Of a DNA stretch of 45,670 nt, positions 18,013 to 24,163 are shown one piece after another (the stretch's first letter is position 1; the number at the start of each line of letters is the position of its first letter). The position numbers and the translations under genes were made by a program. The stretch is from Micromonospora foliorum. GTDB lineage: Bacteria; Actinomycetota; Actinomycetes; Mycobacteriales; Micromonosporaceae. The stretch spans positions 1-45,670 of the forward strand of contig NZ_JAKKFF010000003.1 in NCBI RefSeq assembly GCF_022229015.1, in the 5' to 3' direction. The notes under the pieces were generated by a model, which ran no database searches, was not told the origin of the DNA, and saw only the letters and a list, made by a program, of their open reading frames with translations.

Positions 18013-18735
18013 GTGCCGCTAACATTCCCCTCGCATCTGGCTGCAGTACTGCCGCTGAAGCTTTGGGCCCCAAGGCGGTTTGATGGAGTCGCACTCGCGG
18101 CCGGAACCGTTGCGCCCGATGTCGCCTACCTGACTATGGGTACCCGTATGTGGATCGCTGACACGCATTCAATACCGGCCCTTTTTTGGTGGTGCTTGCC
18201 GGTTGCCTTGACGTATGTTTGGATCTTCCGCCAACTCGTTCCTGTCGTCGCGCCGTATTTTCCAGGAAGATGGTCAGCCTGTGCCGATCTCGGTCAGGTC
18301 CGCTACGCCTGGTGGATCACCGTTAGTTCTGTCCTGGTCGGCGCGGTGACTCACATCGCCTGGGATTGGCTCACACACACCGACAGATGGCTCTGCGTGG
18401 TGTTTGGAATCCGCTGGTACGAGACCACGGGAGTTCCGTGGTGGACCGTCTCGGATTCGCTGAGCACCCTTGTGGGAGCTTGTTTGGTGGTTGTGCTCCT
18501 CCCTCGGGCACTTCCCGGCCGGGATGCACCGGGTCGAGGGGATAAGTCGGTTCCCGTTTCTCCCCGACTGTTCTGGGGGGTCGTTGCTGCTGCAGTTGTT
18601 GGGGGGCTGGCGTCCTTGCCTTTCCTGCCAGCCTCGGGAATCCCTGCGGCGTTCGGAGTTCGGATTCTGCATGTAATGGCGTTAGCGCTGCTTGTAGGTG
18701 GGCTGGTGGCTAAGGTTAGGGGCGACAGGCGTTGA
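18013..18735 (+). CDS. DUF4184 family membrane protein
   Basis: 240 residues. Opens MPLTFPSHLAAVLPLKLW, the start typical of DUF4184, with APDVAY soon after. Hydrophobic stretches around LFWWCLPVALTYVWIF, WWITVSSVLVGAVTHIAWDW, LVGACLVVVLLP, FWGVVAAAVVGGLASL and VMALALLVGGLVA suggest five or so membrane spans. The His and Asp in GAVTHIAWDWLTH resemble the conserved polar residues of the family and may bind metal or substrate (inference). Function unknown. A decayed copy of the same gene lies at 16452. It may be cargo of the island; a link to immunity is not shown. Confidence 0.75.
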   Translation: MPLTFPSHLAAVLPLKLWAPRRFDGVALAAGTVAPDVAYLTMGTRMWIADTHSIPALFWWCLPVALTYVWIFRQLVPVVAPYFPGRWSACADLGQVRYAWWITVSSVLVGAVTHIAWDWLTHTDRWLCVVFGIRWYETTGVPWWTVSDSLSTLVGACLVVVLLPRALPGRDAPGRGDKSVPVSPRLFWGVVAAAVVGGLASLPFLPASGIPAAFGVRILHVMALALLVGGLVAKVRGDRR

Positions 18736-18842
18736 GAGCGCAGTTTTCTGGATCTTCGAAGTTGAGTGGGGTTCGCGGCTGACGGCGACCCGGACATGGA
18801 GGGCTCGCAGCTCACGGGTGATCATCCGATTGGCCAGTTCGG

Positions 18843-19009
18843 ATGGTCACAAGTGAAGAGCTGCGAGGGCTCGCCGCTCGCCGACCGGTTTGGCGCGAGC
18901 AGATCCAAGCGGGGCGATCGACATGTGCACCGTGTTCAAGGCCGCCATCCGGCAGGTTCTGCCGCACGCGCTGCTGGTCGTCGCCCATTTCCACGTCGTG
19001 CAGTTGGCA
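18843..19009 (+). mobile_element. ISL3-type transposase remnant
   Basis: One frame reads SEELRGLAARRPVWREQI; after a one-base shift near 18915 the next reads AIDMCTVFKAAIRQVLPHA and ends HFHVVQLA. IDMC...F..A.R..LP.A.....D.FHVVQLA is the catalytic-core pattern of ISL3 transposases. Only about 55 codons remain, without ends or inverted repeats. It is cut off immediately after QLA, where an unrelated coding sequence starts. Confidence 0.7.
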
Positions 19010-19171
19010 GCGCCGGTCGGCTTCCACATCACCGCCAACGGCACGAATCCCGACGGCACATCCGGCATCGCGATCGACGACATCGTTCCGAACACGTACG
19101 ACGGGACTAACCTCGGAGCGTTCAACGATCCCAACACCGGGGCCCCGGTACCAACTGGGGGCATGAGTTGA
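19010..19171 (+). pseudogene. 3' end of an unknown secreted or toxin-like gene, fused to the transposase remnant
   Basis: In frame with the transposase remnant the sequence continues PVGFHITANGTNPDGTSGIA and DDIVPNTYDGTNLGAFNDPNTGA, ending at TGA 19171. It is rich in Gly, Asn, Asp and Thr, like surface-protein or toxin-tip termini, and stands just before an SMI1/KNR4-type immunity gene. It may be the truncated tip once paired with that gene (inference). No family recognised. Confidence 0.35.
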
Positions 19172-19230
19172 TCGCCGAGTTGAGGAGACGTGGTGCCTGA
19201 ACCCGCGGAGTTGGAGGGTTGTTGCTTCTC

Positions 19231-19815
19231 ATGCCGCCCGTGACGGACAGCGACACGGTGGTCGACTGGGACGAGATCGCCGAGTCCTGGGGGAGGGCCT
19301 TCCCGGCCGCGTACCAGCGCTTCATCGCAATCTATGGAGCGGGGATGATCGAGGACTATCTGGTGATCGGTACACCGGAGCCCTGGGTCGATCCGCCCGA
19401 CGGGGACGGCGCTGACATGCGTGCCGGTACGGCGTTCGCCAGGGTCCTGTAGCAGGAGTCGCGTAAGGAGCGTGACCTTGAGGGCGCGACCCCGCGGCTG
19501 ATCCTGTGGGCCGTGGACTCCAGTGGCGACAACCTGTGCTGGGACGCCTCCGACCCGGACCCCGAGAAATGGCCGGTGCTGGTCTACAACCGCGGCGAGA
19601 GCATCTGGCGTCGCTACGACTGTGGGATGGTCGAGTTTCTCGTCCGCCACCTGGAAGGAGACTCCCCCACCTGTCCTCTGGGTGACGTCGGCCTTTTCGG
19701 CCGTAGGAGGGCCGCCTTCCTGACCCGGACGGAGTACATGCGCCGGCTGCGGTCCGGGGTGGACCCGTGGACCGGCGAGCCCGACCCCTACGCCGGCATG
19801 TTCAACTACGGATAG
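19231..19815 (+). pseudogene. SMI1/KNR4 (SUKH) family immunity gene with in-frame amber codon
   Basis: The frame from ATG 19231 (TTG 19219/19222 also possible; GGAGGG at 19213-19218) reads VVDWDEIAESWGRAFPAAYQ and FIAIYGAGMIEDYLVI, the N-terminal SUKH signature. It is interrupted by TAG at 19450-19452 and then continues in the same frame: PRLILWAVDSSGDNLCW, WPVLVYNRGES, MVEFLVRHLEG, ending FNYG. Replacing TAG by CAG (one base) restores about 194 residues. SUKH proteins neutralise a wide range of polymorphic toxins in the cytoplasm. The toxin partner is missing apart from the fragment just upstream. Nonsense mutation or sequencing error cannot be told apart here. Confidence 0.8.
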
Positions 19816-19828
19816 CACGACCACGAGT

Positions 19829-19858
19829 TGAGGCCCGGCCGATGACGGCCGGGCCTCA
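19829..19858 (+). terminator. Strong hairpin after the SUKH gene
   Basis: Perfect 12-bp arms TGAGGCCCGGCC / GGCCGGGCCTCA with a 6-base loop, 13 bases after the stop codon. Classic actinobacterial terminator form. Confidence 0.8.
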
Positions 19859-19880
19859 GCCCTCCGTTAACAGCCTCCAA

Positions 19881-20277
19881 GTCGACGTACACGACGCAGG
19901 TGAAGACCCCGCCGTCGTCGACGGAGGGGAACCGGCGCACCGACTACGTGCTGGACTTTTTCGGCACCATCTCATACCGCTTCACCAGGTGCGAGTACGA
20001 CCAGGTGGGTAACACGACCAAGGTCATCAGTCCGCGGGGTGTGGCGACTACCGACGGCCCGGACGACTTCGCCCAGGTCACGGTCTATGACGCGCTGAAC
20101 CGGGTGAAGGAGACCCAGTCGGCGTACGACAAGGACGACGCCCGCTACACCACTGCGGACAAGACCACCTACACGTACGACGAGGTGGGCCGTCTGGCGA
20201 CGTTGTCCGCGCCGCCGTCGGCGGGTCAGTCGGTGCGCAACGACACCACGTACAGCTACTACGACAACGGGTGGGCG
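19881..20277 (+). pseudogene. Composite rhs core fragment, two pieces of the upstream rhs gene joined
   Basis: Bases 19881-19953 match 10317-10388 of the intact rhs gene (PPSSTEGN..RTDYVL; one base inserted). Bases 19961-20277 match 12787-13103 without gaps, with about 10 differences in 317; 20092-20277 appears identical. The 2.4 kb between these regions in the parent is absent, so the fragment is an internally deleted copy. It reads YDQVGNTTKVISPRG and YDEVGRLATLSAPPSAGQ and stops matching at DNGWA, where a different tip sequence begins in another frame. No start codon, signal peptide or core end, so it cannot be secreted by itself. Confidence 0.88.
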
Positions 20278-20675
20278 CTGGCAAGCTGGAGAACCCGCCA
20301 GGGAAGGGTGGTGGAGGCACCGGAGGCGGCCCGAAGGTCACCAAGACCAACGGACTCGACCCGGGCGATAGGAACCTGCGTAGGGATTGGGAGTCCAACG
20401 GTACGACTTATCAGATCAACACGGAGAACGGATTCAACCGTCCGCATCGCACTGGTACGGATCTGCGGAGCGCCAACCTCACCCCGGACCAGGTCGAGCA
20501 GGCGATCATCGCTGATATCGAGAAGTTCAAGTCGGGTGGCGGTGCGCTTCCCCAAGTCGGGCGAAATGTGGGCACGGAGGAACGCGTGATCGATGTGGAT
20601 GGGAAGTCGATCACCTACAACGCAGTCCAGATCGGTCCTGATAGGGTCGGCGTCAGCACATACTGGCTCAACTGA
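20271..20675 (+). CDS. Orphan toxin tip (unclassified), displaced from its RHS carrier
   Basis: 134 codons in a frame different from the rhs piece it overlaps. It begins with a Gly/Pro/Lys linker (GAGKLENPPGKGGGGTGGG), typical of the hinge before a toxin tip. A compact domain follows: NLRRDWESNGTTYQINTENG, a basic His motif RPHRTGTDLRS, a helix LTPDQVEQAIIADIEKF, and a beta-rich end ITYNAVQIGPDRVGVSTYW. A His plus Arg/Thr/Ser-Thr-Tyr near the end recalls small RNase-fold toxins (BECR-type), but I cannot assign a family. GTG 20271 has no ribosome-binding site, so the piece is probably not translated alone. The next gene, 18 bases on, is a likely immunity gene with its own good site. Confidence 0.6.
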   Translation: MGAGKLENPPGKGGGGTGGGPKVTKTNGLDPGDRNLRRDWESNGTTYQINTENGFNRPHRTGTDLRSANLTPDQVEQAIIADIEKFKSGGGALPQVGRNVGTEERVIDVDGKSITYNAVQIGPDRVGVSTYWLN

Positions 20676-20693
20676 CGGGGATGTGGAGGCCGA

Positions 20694-21038
20694 GTGGAAA
20701 CCTTGCTTGACCTGGCTCGGACGTTGTCGTCGGGTCAGTTCGGCGAGCGCGGTCTGGCCGAGGTCAGGAACATCGAGCAGGAGTTCGTCGAAGTGATCAC
20801 ATTCACGCCGGCGGATGAAATCGTCGCCGTGCTCCATACCGTGCTCGACGAGGATTGGATGGGCCTACCGGTGTGGGCGCGCAATCTCGCGTACCGGATG
20901 GCCTGTCTACAGAGGCCGGACGACGTGGCTCTGCTGAGAGAGGCGGCGACGGATCTGCGAAACTTCGGTCCCGACTGGGATGAAATCGCCGCAGCGTTGA
21001 ATGAAAGAGCGGAATCGCTGGAGAAGGATCAGGATTGA
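20694..21038 (+). CDS. Probable immunity protein for the orphan tip
   Basis: 114 residues, cytoplasmic, acidic and almost wholly helical by pattern (LLDLARTLSSGQFGERGL, VRNIEQEFVEVITF, DEIVAVLHTVL, RNLAYRMACLQRPDD, AAALNERAESLEKD). GTG start with GGAGGCCGA immediately upstream. It follows the toxin tip by 18 bases and is closed by a hairpin 10 bases after its stop, the usual layout of a toxin-immunity unit. No named family recognised; HEAT-like helical repeats are possible. It looks intact, so it could still protect against the cognate toxin from neighbours. Confidence 0.65.
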   Translation: METLLDLARTLSSGQFGERGLAEVRNIEQEFVEVITFTPADEIVAVLHTVLDEDWMGLPVWARNLAYRMACLQRPDDVALLREAATDLRNFGPDWDEIAAALNERAESLEKDQD

Positions 21039-21047
21039 GAATGGCGA

Positions 21048-21081
21048 CGATGCCCACCGGATGTCCATCCGGAGGGCATCG
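21048..21081 (+). terminator. Hairpin after the helical immunity gene
   Basis: CGATGCCC / GGGCATCG outer arms plus CCGGATG / CATCCGG inner arms, with a single-base bulge on one side. Begins 10 bases after the stop codon. Confidence 0.75.
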
Positions 21082-21235
21082 TTCCGCACAGCCGTTTCAT
21101 GATCGATAGTGGCGGGGAGTGATGATGCCCGCGTTGGCGTGTCGGATATGGGCGAAGCTCCGTTGAGATCGAGCGCATGGGCTGGGTGGATATGGGGATG
21201 TGGGGAGTTCCCTGGCGATCAACCCCCGAGGCGGT

Positions 21236-21443
21236 CTCTACACCGACCGGGGCGAAAAGCTCGAGGAGGTCAAGGGCAACGGCAACACCGTCGACTACAC
21301 GTACTTCCTCGACGGGCTGTTGAAGTCCCAGACGGAGAAGAAGTCGAACGGGACGACCTTGGTCTCCGAATCGGTCCTCGACTACGACCTCAACGGCAAC
21401 CGGTCGCACGACGTCACCCAGAAGATGAACGACGACAACCACG
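21236..21443 (+). pseudogene. Second rhs core fragment
   Basis: Matches 14013-14220 of the intact rhs gene without gaps and with about a dozen differences (around 94-95%). Reads YTDRGEKLEEVKGNGNTVDY, LDGLLKSQTEKK and LDYDLNGNRSHDVT. Homology stops sharply on both sides: upstream after a short leader from about 21200, downstream at DDNH, where the start region of an immunity gene follows 30 bases later. The frame stays open across the junction into that gene. It derives from a later part of the parent than the fragment at 19881, so two separate events are needed. Confidence 0.88.
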
Positions 21444-21472
21444 CATGTTCCTGGCCATCGTCGGAGGTTGAG

Positions 21473-21877
21473 GTGCTGAAGAAGGTCGGATTTTTCCCGG
21501 AGCTGGATCCGAAGCGAGCTGTGGAGATGGGCGAGCCCAGCATCCACGCATCGGTGCGCGCCGTCGGGGAGCCAGACGAAGGGCAGATCCTGCAGTACCT
21601 GGATGATGGCCATATGATCATCCCGGCCATGGAGGGTGGGCCAGATGTCATCACTGGTGAGTACGGTTACCAGGAGGCTTCGGGGTGTTCCTCGTGGATC
21701 AGCGATGGGACTTGGGTGTGGCGCTATGACCTTGCGCATTACCTGAGAAGACATCACGTGGAACTCTCAACGGATTTTCTTTCGCACGTCGTGTCCAGTG
21801 GTTACATCGTTCCCCCGCTCAGTGATGAGGAAATGCTGGAGCTTGCAGATCAATTGGCCGCTGATTGGAAGCGCTGA
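21473..21877 (+). CDS. Probable immunity protein of unrecognised family
   Basis: 134 residues from GTG 21473, chosen because GGAGG lies 5 bases before it; the same frame is open upstream through the rhs fragment, so an RHS-immunity fusion could in principle also be made. Features: GQILQYLDDGHMIIPAMEGG, CSSWISDGTWVWRYDLAHYL, LSTDFLSHVVSSGYIVPPLS and a charged C-terminal helix. The GTWVWR.DL.YY...H pattern is familiar from small actinobacterial proteins found next to polymorphic toxins, but I cannot give a family number. No toxin tip precedes it, so it is an orphan immunity gene at best. Confidence 0.6.
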   Translation: MLKKVGFFPELDPKRAVEMGEPSIHASVRAVGEPDEGQILQYLDDGHMIIPAMEGGPDVITGEYGYQEASGCSSWISDGTWVWRYDLAHYLRRHHVELSTDFLSHVVSSGYIVPPLSDEEMLELADQLAADWKR

Positions 21878-21944
21878 TTGAGTAACCAATGCGAGGCGCA
21901 ACTTCGATGTTCTCGTCTACCATAAACAAATATCCCCGGGCGCT

Positions 21945-22067
21945 GTGGCCCGCCGACTGCCGGTGAGCCACAGCGAGCGTCTGAGGGAGATACGGGACGA
22001 CTCATTCGATCGTTTGATTTGCCAAGCCCTGTTTGATCACTTGGAGGACCTTGAGAGCGAGGCGTAA
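21945..22067 (+). pseudogene. C-terminal remnant of a small gene
   Basis: The frame FDVLVYHKQISPGAV, then RLPVSHSERLREIRDDS and FDHLEDLESEA, ends at TAA 22067, 19 bases before a strong hairpin. A possible GTG start is at 21945, with no ribosome-binding site. The acidic, helical end resembles an immunity protein C terminus. It is probably the surviving 3' end of a deleted cassette; function unknown. Confidence 0.35.
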
Positions 22068-22086
22068 CCAGCCGGGCTGATTCACA

Positions 22087-22124
22087 GCATCGAGCCGGGG
22101 TCGTAAAGGATCCCGGCTCGATGC
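22087..22124 (+). terminator. Strong hairpin
   Basis: Perfect 13-bp arms GCATCGAGCCGGG / CCCGGCTCGATGC with a 12-base loop. Follows the small remnant gene and insulates the Imm26-like gene downstream. Confidence 0.8.
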
Positions 22125-22178
22125 TCGTCTCGCTGGGCGGCGCGCGATTGGTTGAGTTCCGTGTTCTAGGGGGTGATG

Positions 22179-22628
22179 ATGAAACGGCGCGACATAAGAG
22201 AGGGAATGGTATTCGCTGTTCCCCTTCGATTCGGCGCAAATGCTCTTGCTCTTGTCACCAGGCACGGACGTAGTGCGGTCACTGTCGGGTACTTCTTCGG
22301 ACCAGCGCTCGTTGCCGTTCCAGAAGAACCTCCGAGTCTGCACCCAGAGAACGCGGTCCTTATTGCCAGGTTCGGTGATATCCCACTAGTCAACGGCGAA
22401 TGGCCTCTTGTTGGCCGACTCCCTGACTGGGGCCGGATGATGTGGCCATCATCGGAATTTTACAGGGGTGACGTTAGGGCTCGTGGTTTCGTGGTCCTCT
22501 ATGACGACGAGGACCCCAATGAGGTCGCCGGGGAAAGACTCTCGGAGTCTGGCGACGAAGATCTTCCATCGGATGACTTGCACGGGTACCTTATTGTGCG
22601 GGATAGGCTATCCAGCATTCTGAGCTAA
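22179..22628 (+). CDS. Imm26-like immunity protein
   Basis: 149 residues. Begins KRRDIREGMVFAVPLRFG..ALALVTRHG, the G-D/M-VF-x-IPL...A-GRV pattern of the Imm26 family, and continues with VTVGYFFGPALVAVPEE, a WPLVG motif and WPSSEFYRGD. ATG 22179 was chosen because AGGGGG lies 5 bases upstream; in-frame ATG 22176 and GTG 22173 are alternatives. Imm26 proteins are cytoplasmic antidotes of polymorphic toxins. No toxin tip survives directly upstream, so this is an orphan. Lower GC than the flanking chromosome-like genes. Confidence 0.65.
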   Translation: MKRRDIREGMVFAVPLRFGANALALVTRHGRSAVTVGYFFGPALVAVPEEPPSLHPENAVLIARFGDIPLVNGEWPLVGRLPDWGRMMWPSSEFYRGDVRARGFVVLYDDEDPNEVAGERLSESGDEDLPSDDLHGYLIVRDRLSSILS

Positions 22629-22950
22629 GGCGTAGTGTGGCAGCTTCCCGATAGGGCCCTCTGTCGACGTGATTGCGCTCCTGAATTGGTACGCGCGCCA
22701 ATTCCGCCTCACGATCATCCCTGCGGCGCCTCCCGGTGATATTGAAGATGGTTCGTTCGGCGGCATCGACGTCGCATGTGCCTGGCGATGGATCCGTCCC
22801 CGGGCAACCGGTATGTGCTTGCTGGTGGTAGTCCGATCAGCGTCATGAGTTGGACGGGCAACCGCGGGGGGCATGTCGTGGTCCGACGCGGGCCCACGGA
22901 GGCGTCGCACGACAACGCCGACCAGCTCGATACCGATTCGGGGAGGTCTC
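22629..22950 (+). other. Intergenic stretch holding a decayed rhs core end
   Basis: No intact gene. A frame from GTG 22670 gives 59 codons (IALLNWYARQFRLTIIPAAP) that I do not recognise. At 22791-22841 another frame reads DPSPGNRYVLAGGSPIS. It aligns without gaps to DPWTANRYAFCGGNPIS of the intact rhs gene (15084-15134) at 10 of 17 residues and 32 of 51 bases. That motif marks the end of every RHS core, so this looks like the junction of an old, decayed rhs tip. Confidence 0.5.
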
Positions 22951-23916
22951 ATGCAGGTTTTGCGGGACGCGGTGGCGCCATCTGTTGGGAGTGGATGGAA
23001 GGCGGTGTACTCCGGGCTTGACTTCTGGGGCAAGGAAATCTTCCTGTTGGCTTCGACGGTTCCCGATGAGGCCGGATGCGGTATGGCCGGGGCGGCAGGC
23101 GCCGCCTTGCCCGAGCGGGGGATGGCAGTCTGCCGGGAGGGGACGTTCACGCCGCTGCCGGATCTGCCCGAGGTCGCCGACCTTGTGGACTACGGACCTC
23201 GCGGATACGTCTTCGCCAGTCGTTCCATCAGGTCGGGCTCCGGTGGAGAGCATGGGCCACAGGCAGAGAATGTGTGGATCGGGGATTCCGAGGGCAGAGT
23301 CATCCGGAGCATCTCTGTGGGCAGCCAGTTCTCCCATCTGGCGGTCGACGATGCTGGTGCCCTCTGGGTTGGATACCGCGACCAGGCGGGTCTCTGGGCG
23401 CTACCTCCAAGTGCGGGACGGCAGGACCTCGCAGCTGGGGTCCTACTCCCCGGAATTTGCTGCTGGTCGGCGGACGGCCATCTCTCCTGGGTCCTCTCCA
23501 CGGACTCCGGTGCGGCTGATGTCGGCTTCCACTGCTACGCGCTCAATGTGTCAACGGCCGGCGTGGTGGCAGCAGTGGACCTGGACAATTCGGTGGTCAC
23601 ATTGGATCGAGGCGGAGAGACCACTTTCAAGGCGACGAAGACCCAGTCGCCTTCCGGGCTGGCGGTGCGAGGCGATCACGTACTCCTCCTGGGTCGCTTT
23701 GAATGGCCGAGGAGGAGGGGTGGCCCGTTATCCGGTTTCGATGTGGCAAGCCGGTATCAGGTGACGGAGGCGGGCCTCGACCTGACTGAGGAAGTTCGCG
23801 TAGTCCTGCCCGACGGATCGCCACTGCCTGGTGTCCCGCAGGGAGTCTGCTCTCGGGGAGATTCCATCCTGATGCATTTTGGTGATGTCGCTCGGCCCTT
23901 TATCCTGTCCCTCTAA
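22951..23916 (+). CDS. Predicted beta-propeller protein, unrecognised, possible immunity role
   Basis: 321 residues from ATG 22951, with GGGGAGG 5 bases upstream; the longer open frame upstream lacks coding character. Repeating units such as ENVWIGDSEGRVIRSISVG, FSHLAVDDAGALWVGYRD, CCWSADGHLSWVLSTDSG and SPSGLAVRGDHVLLLGRF have the Trp/Gly/Asp spacing of NHL- or YVTN-type propeller blades. No signal peptide, so cytoplasmic. It sits at the right edge of the toxin-immunity island and is followed by a strong terminator. Similar propeller proteins occur as immunity candidates near actinobacterial polymorphic toxins, but the role here is inferred from position only. Confidence 0.6.
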   Translation: MQVLRDAVAPSVGSGWKAVYSGLDFWGKEIFLLASTVPDEAGCGMAGAAGAALPERGMAVCREGTFTPLPDLPEVADLVDYGPRGYVFASRSIRSGSGGEHGPQAENVWIGDSEGRVIRSISVGSQFSHLAVDDAGALWVGYRDQAGLWALPPSAGRQDLAAGVLLPGICCWSADGHLSWVLSTDSGAADVGFHCYALNVSTAGVVAAVDLDNSVVTLDRGGETTFKATKTQSPSGLAVRGDHVLLLGRFEWPRRRGGPLSGFDVASRYQVTEAGLDLTEEVRVVLPDGSPLPGVPQGVCSRGDSILMHFGDVARPFILSL

Positions 23917-23927
23917 TCAGCACGGCA

Positions 23928-23965
23928 GCCGGGTGGGCGTGGAGCGAGTTCCACACCCACCCGGC
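23928..23965 (+). terminator. Strong hairpin at the right edge of the island
   Basis: 16-bp stem with one mismatch: GCCGGGTGGGCGTGGA against TCCACACCCACCCGGC, 6-base loop, starting 12 bases after the propeller gene stop. Confidence 0.8.
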
Positions 23966-24122
23966 CCTGCTCCTGCGAGGACGGCTGCCTGACGTAGTCA
24001 GCCTTTCTTCGATGGAGCGCCTGTCCTACCGATTTCGTTACATCAACACGCTGTCGTGGAAATAGACGTTCGTCACCTCACTGTCGCCCCACGCCAGCCT
24101 TGTCGTGCCATTGCACCGCCGC

Positions 24123-24128
24123 CTAGCC
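24123..24128 (+). promoter_or_regulatory. Probable promoter of the SARP regulator gene
   Basis: TAGCCT with TTGTCG about 18 bases upstream gives a -35/-10 pair. The start codon is 36 bases further on, behind GGGGGAG. Confidence 0.4.
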
Positions 24129-24163
24129 TGAGCGCGCTCATGGGTTAACGGGGGAGCGGTGAG

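Noticed and set aside
18274..18815. Two minus-strand frames over the DUF4184 gene
   Set aside because: Low-complexity Ser/Arg/Pro translations without ribosome-binding sites, antisense to a clear membrane protein.
22670..22849. 59-codon frame starting at GTG 22670 as a real gene
   Set aside because: No ribosome-binding site, and another frame of the same DNA carries the RHS core-end trace, so the stretch is more likely decayed sequence.
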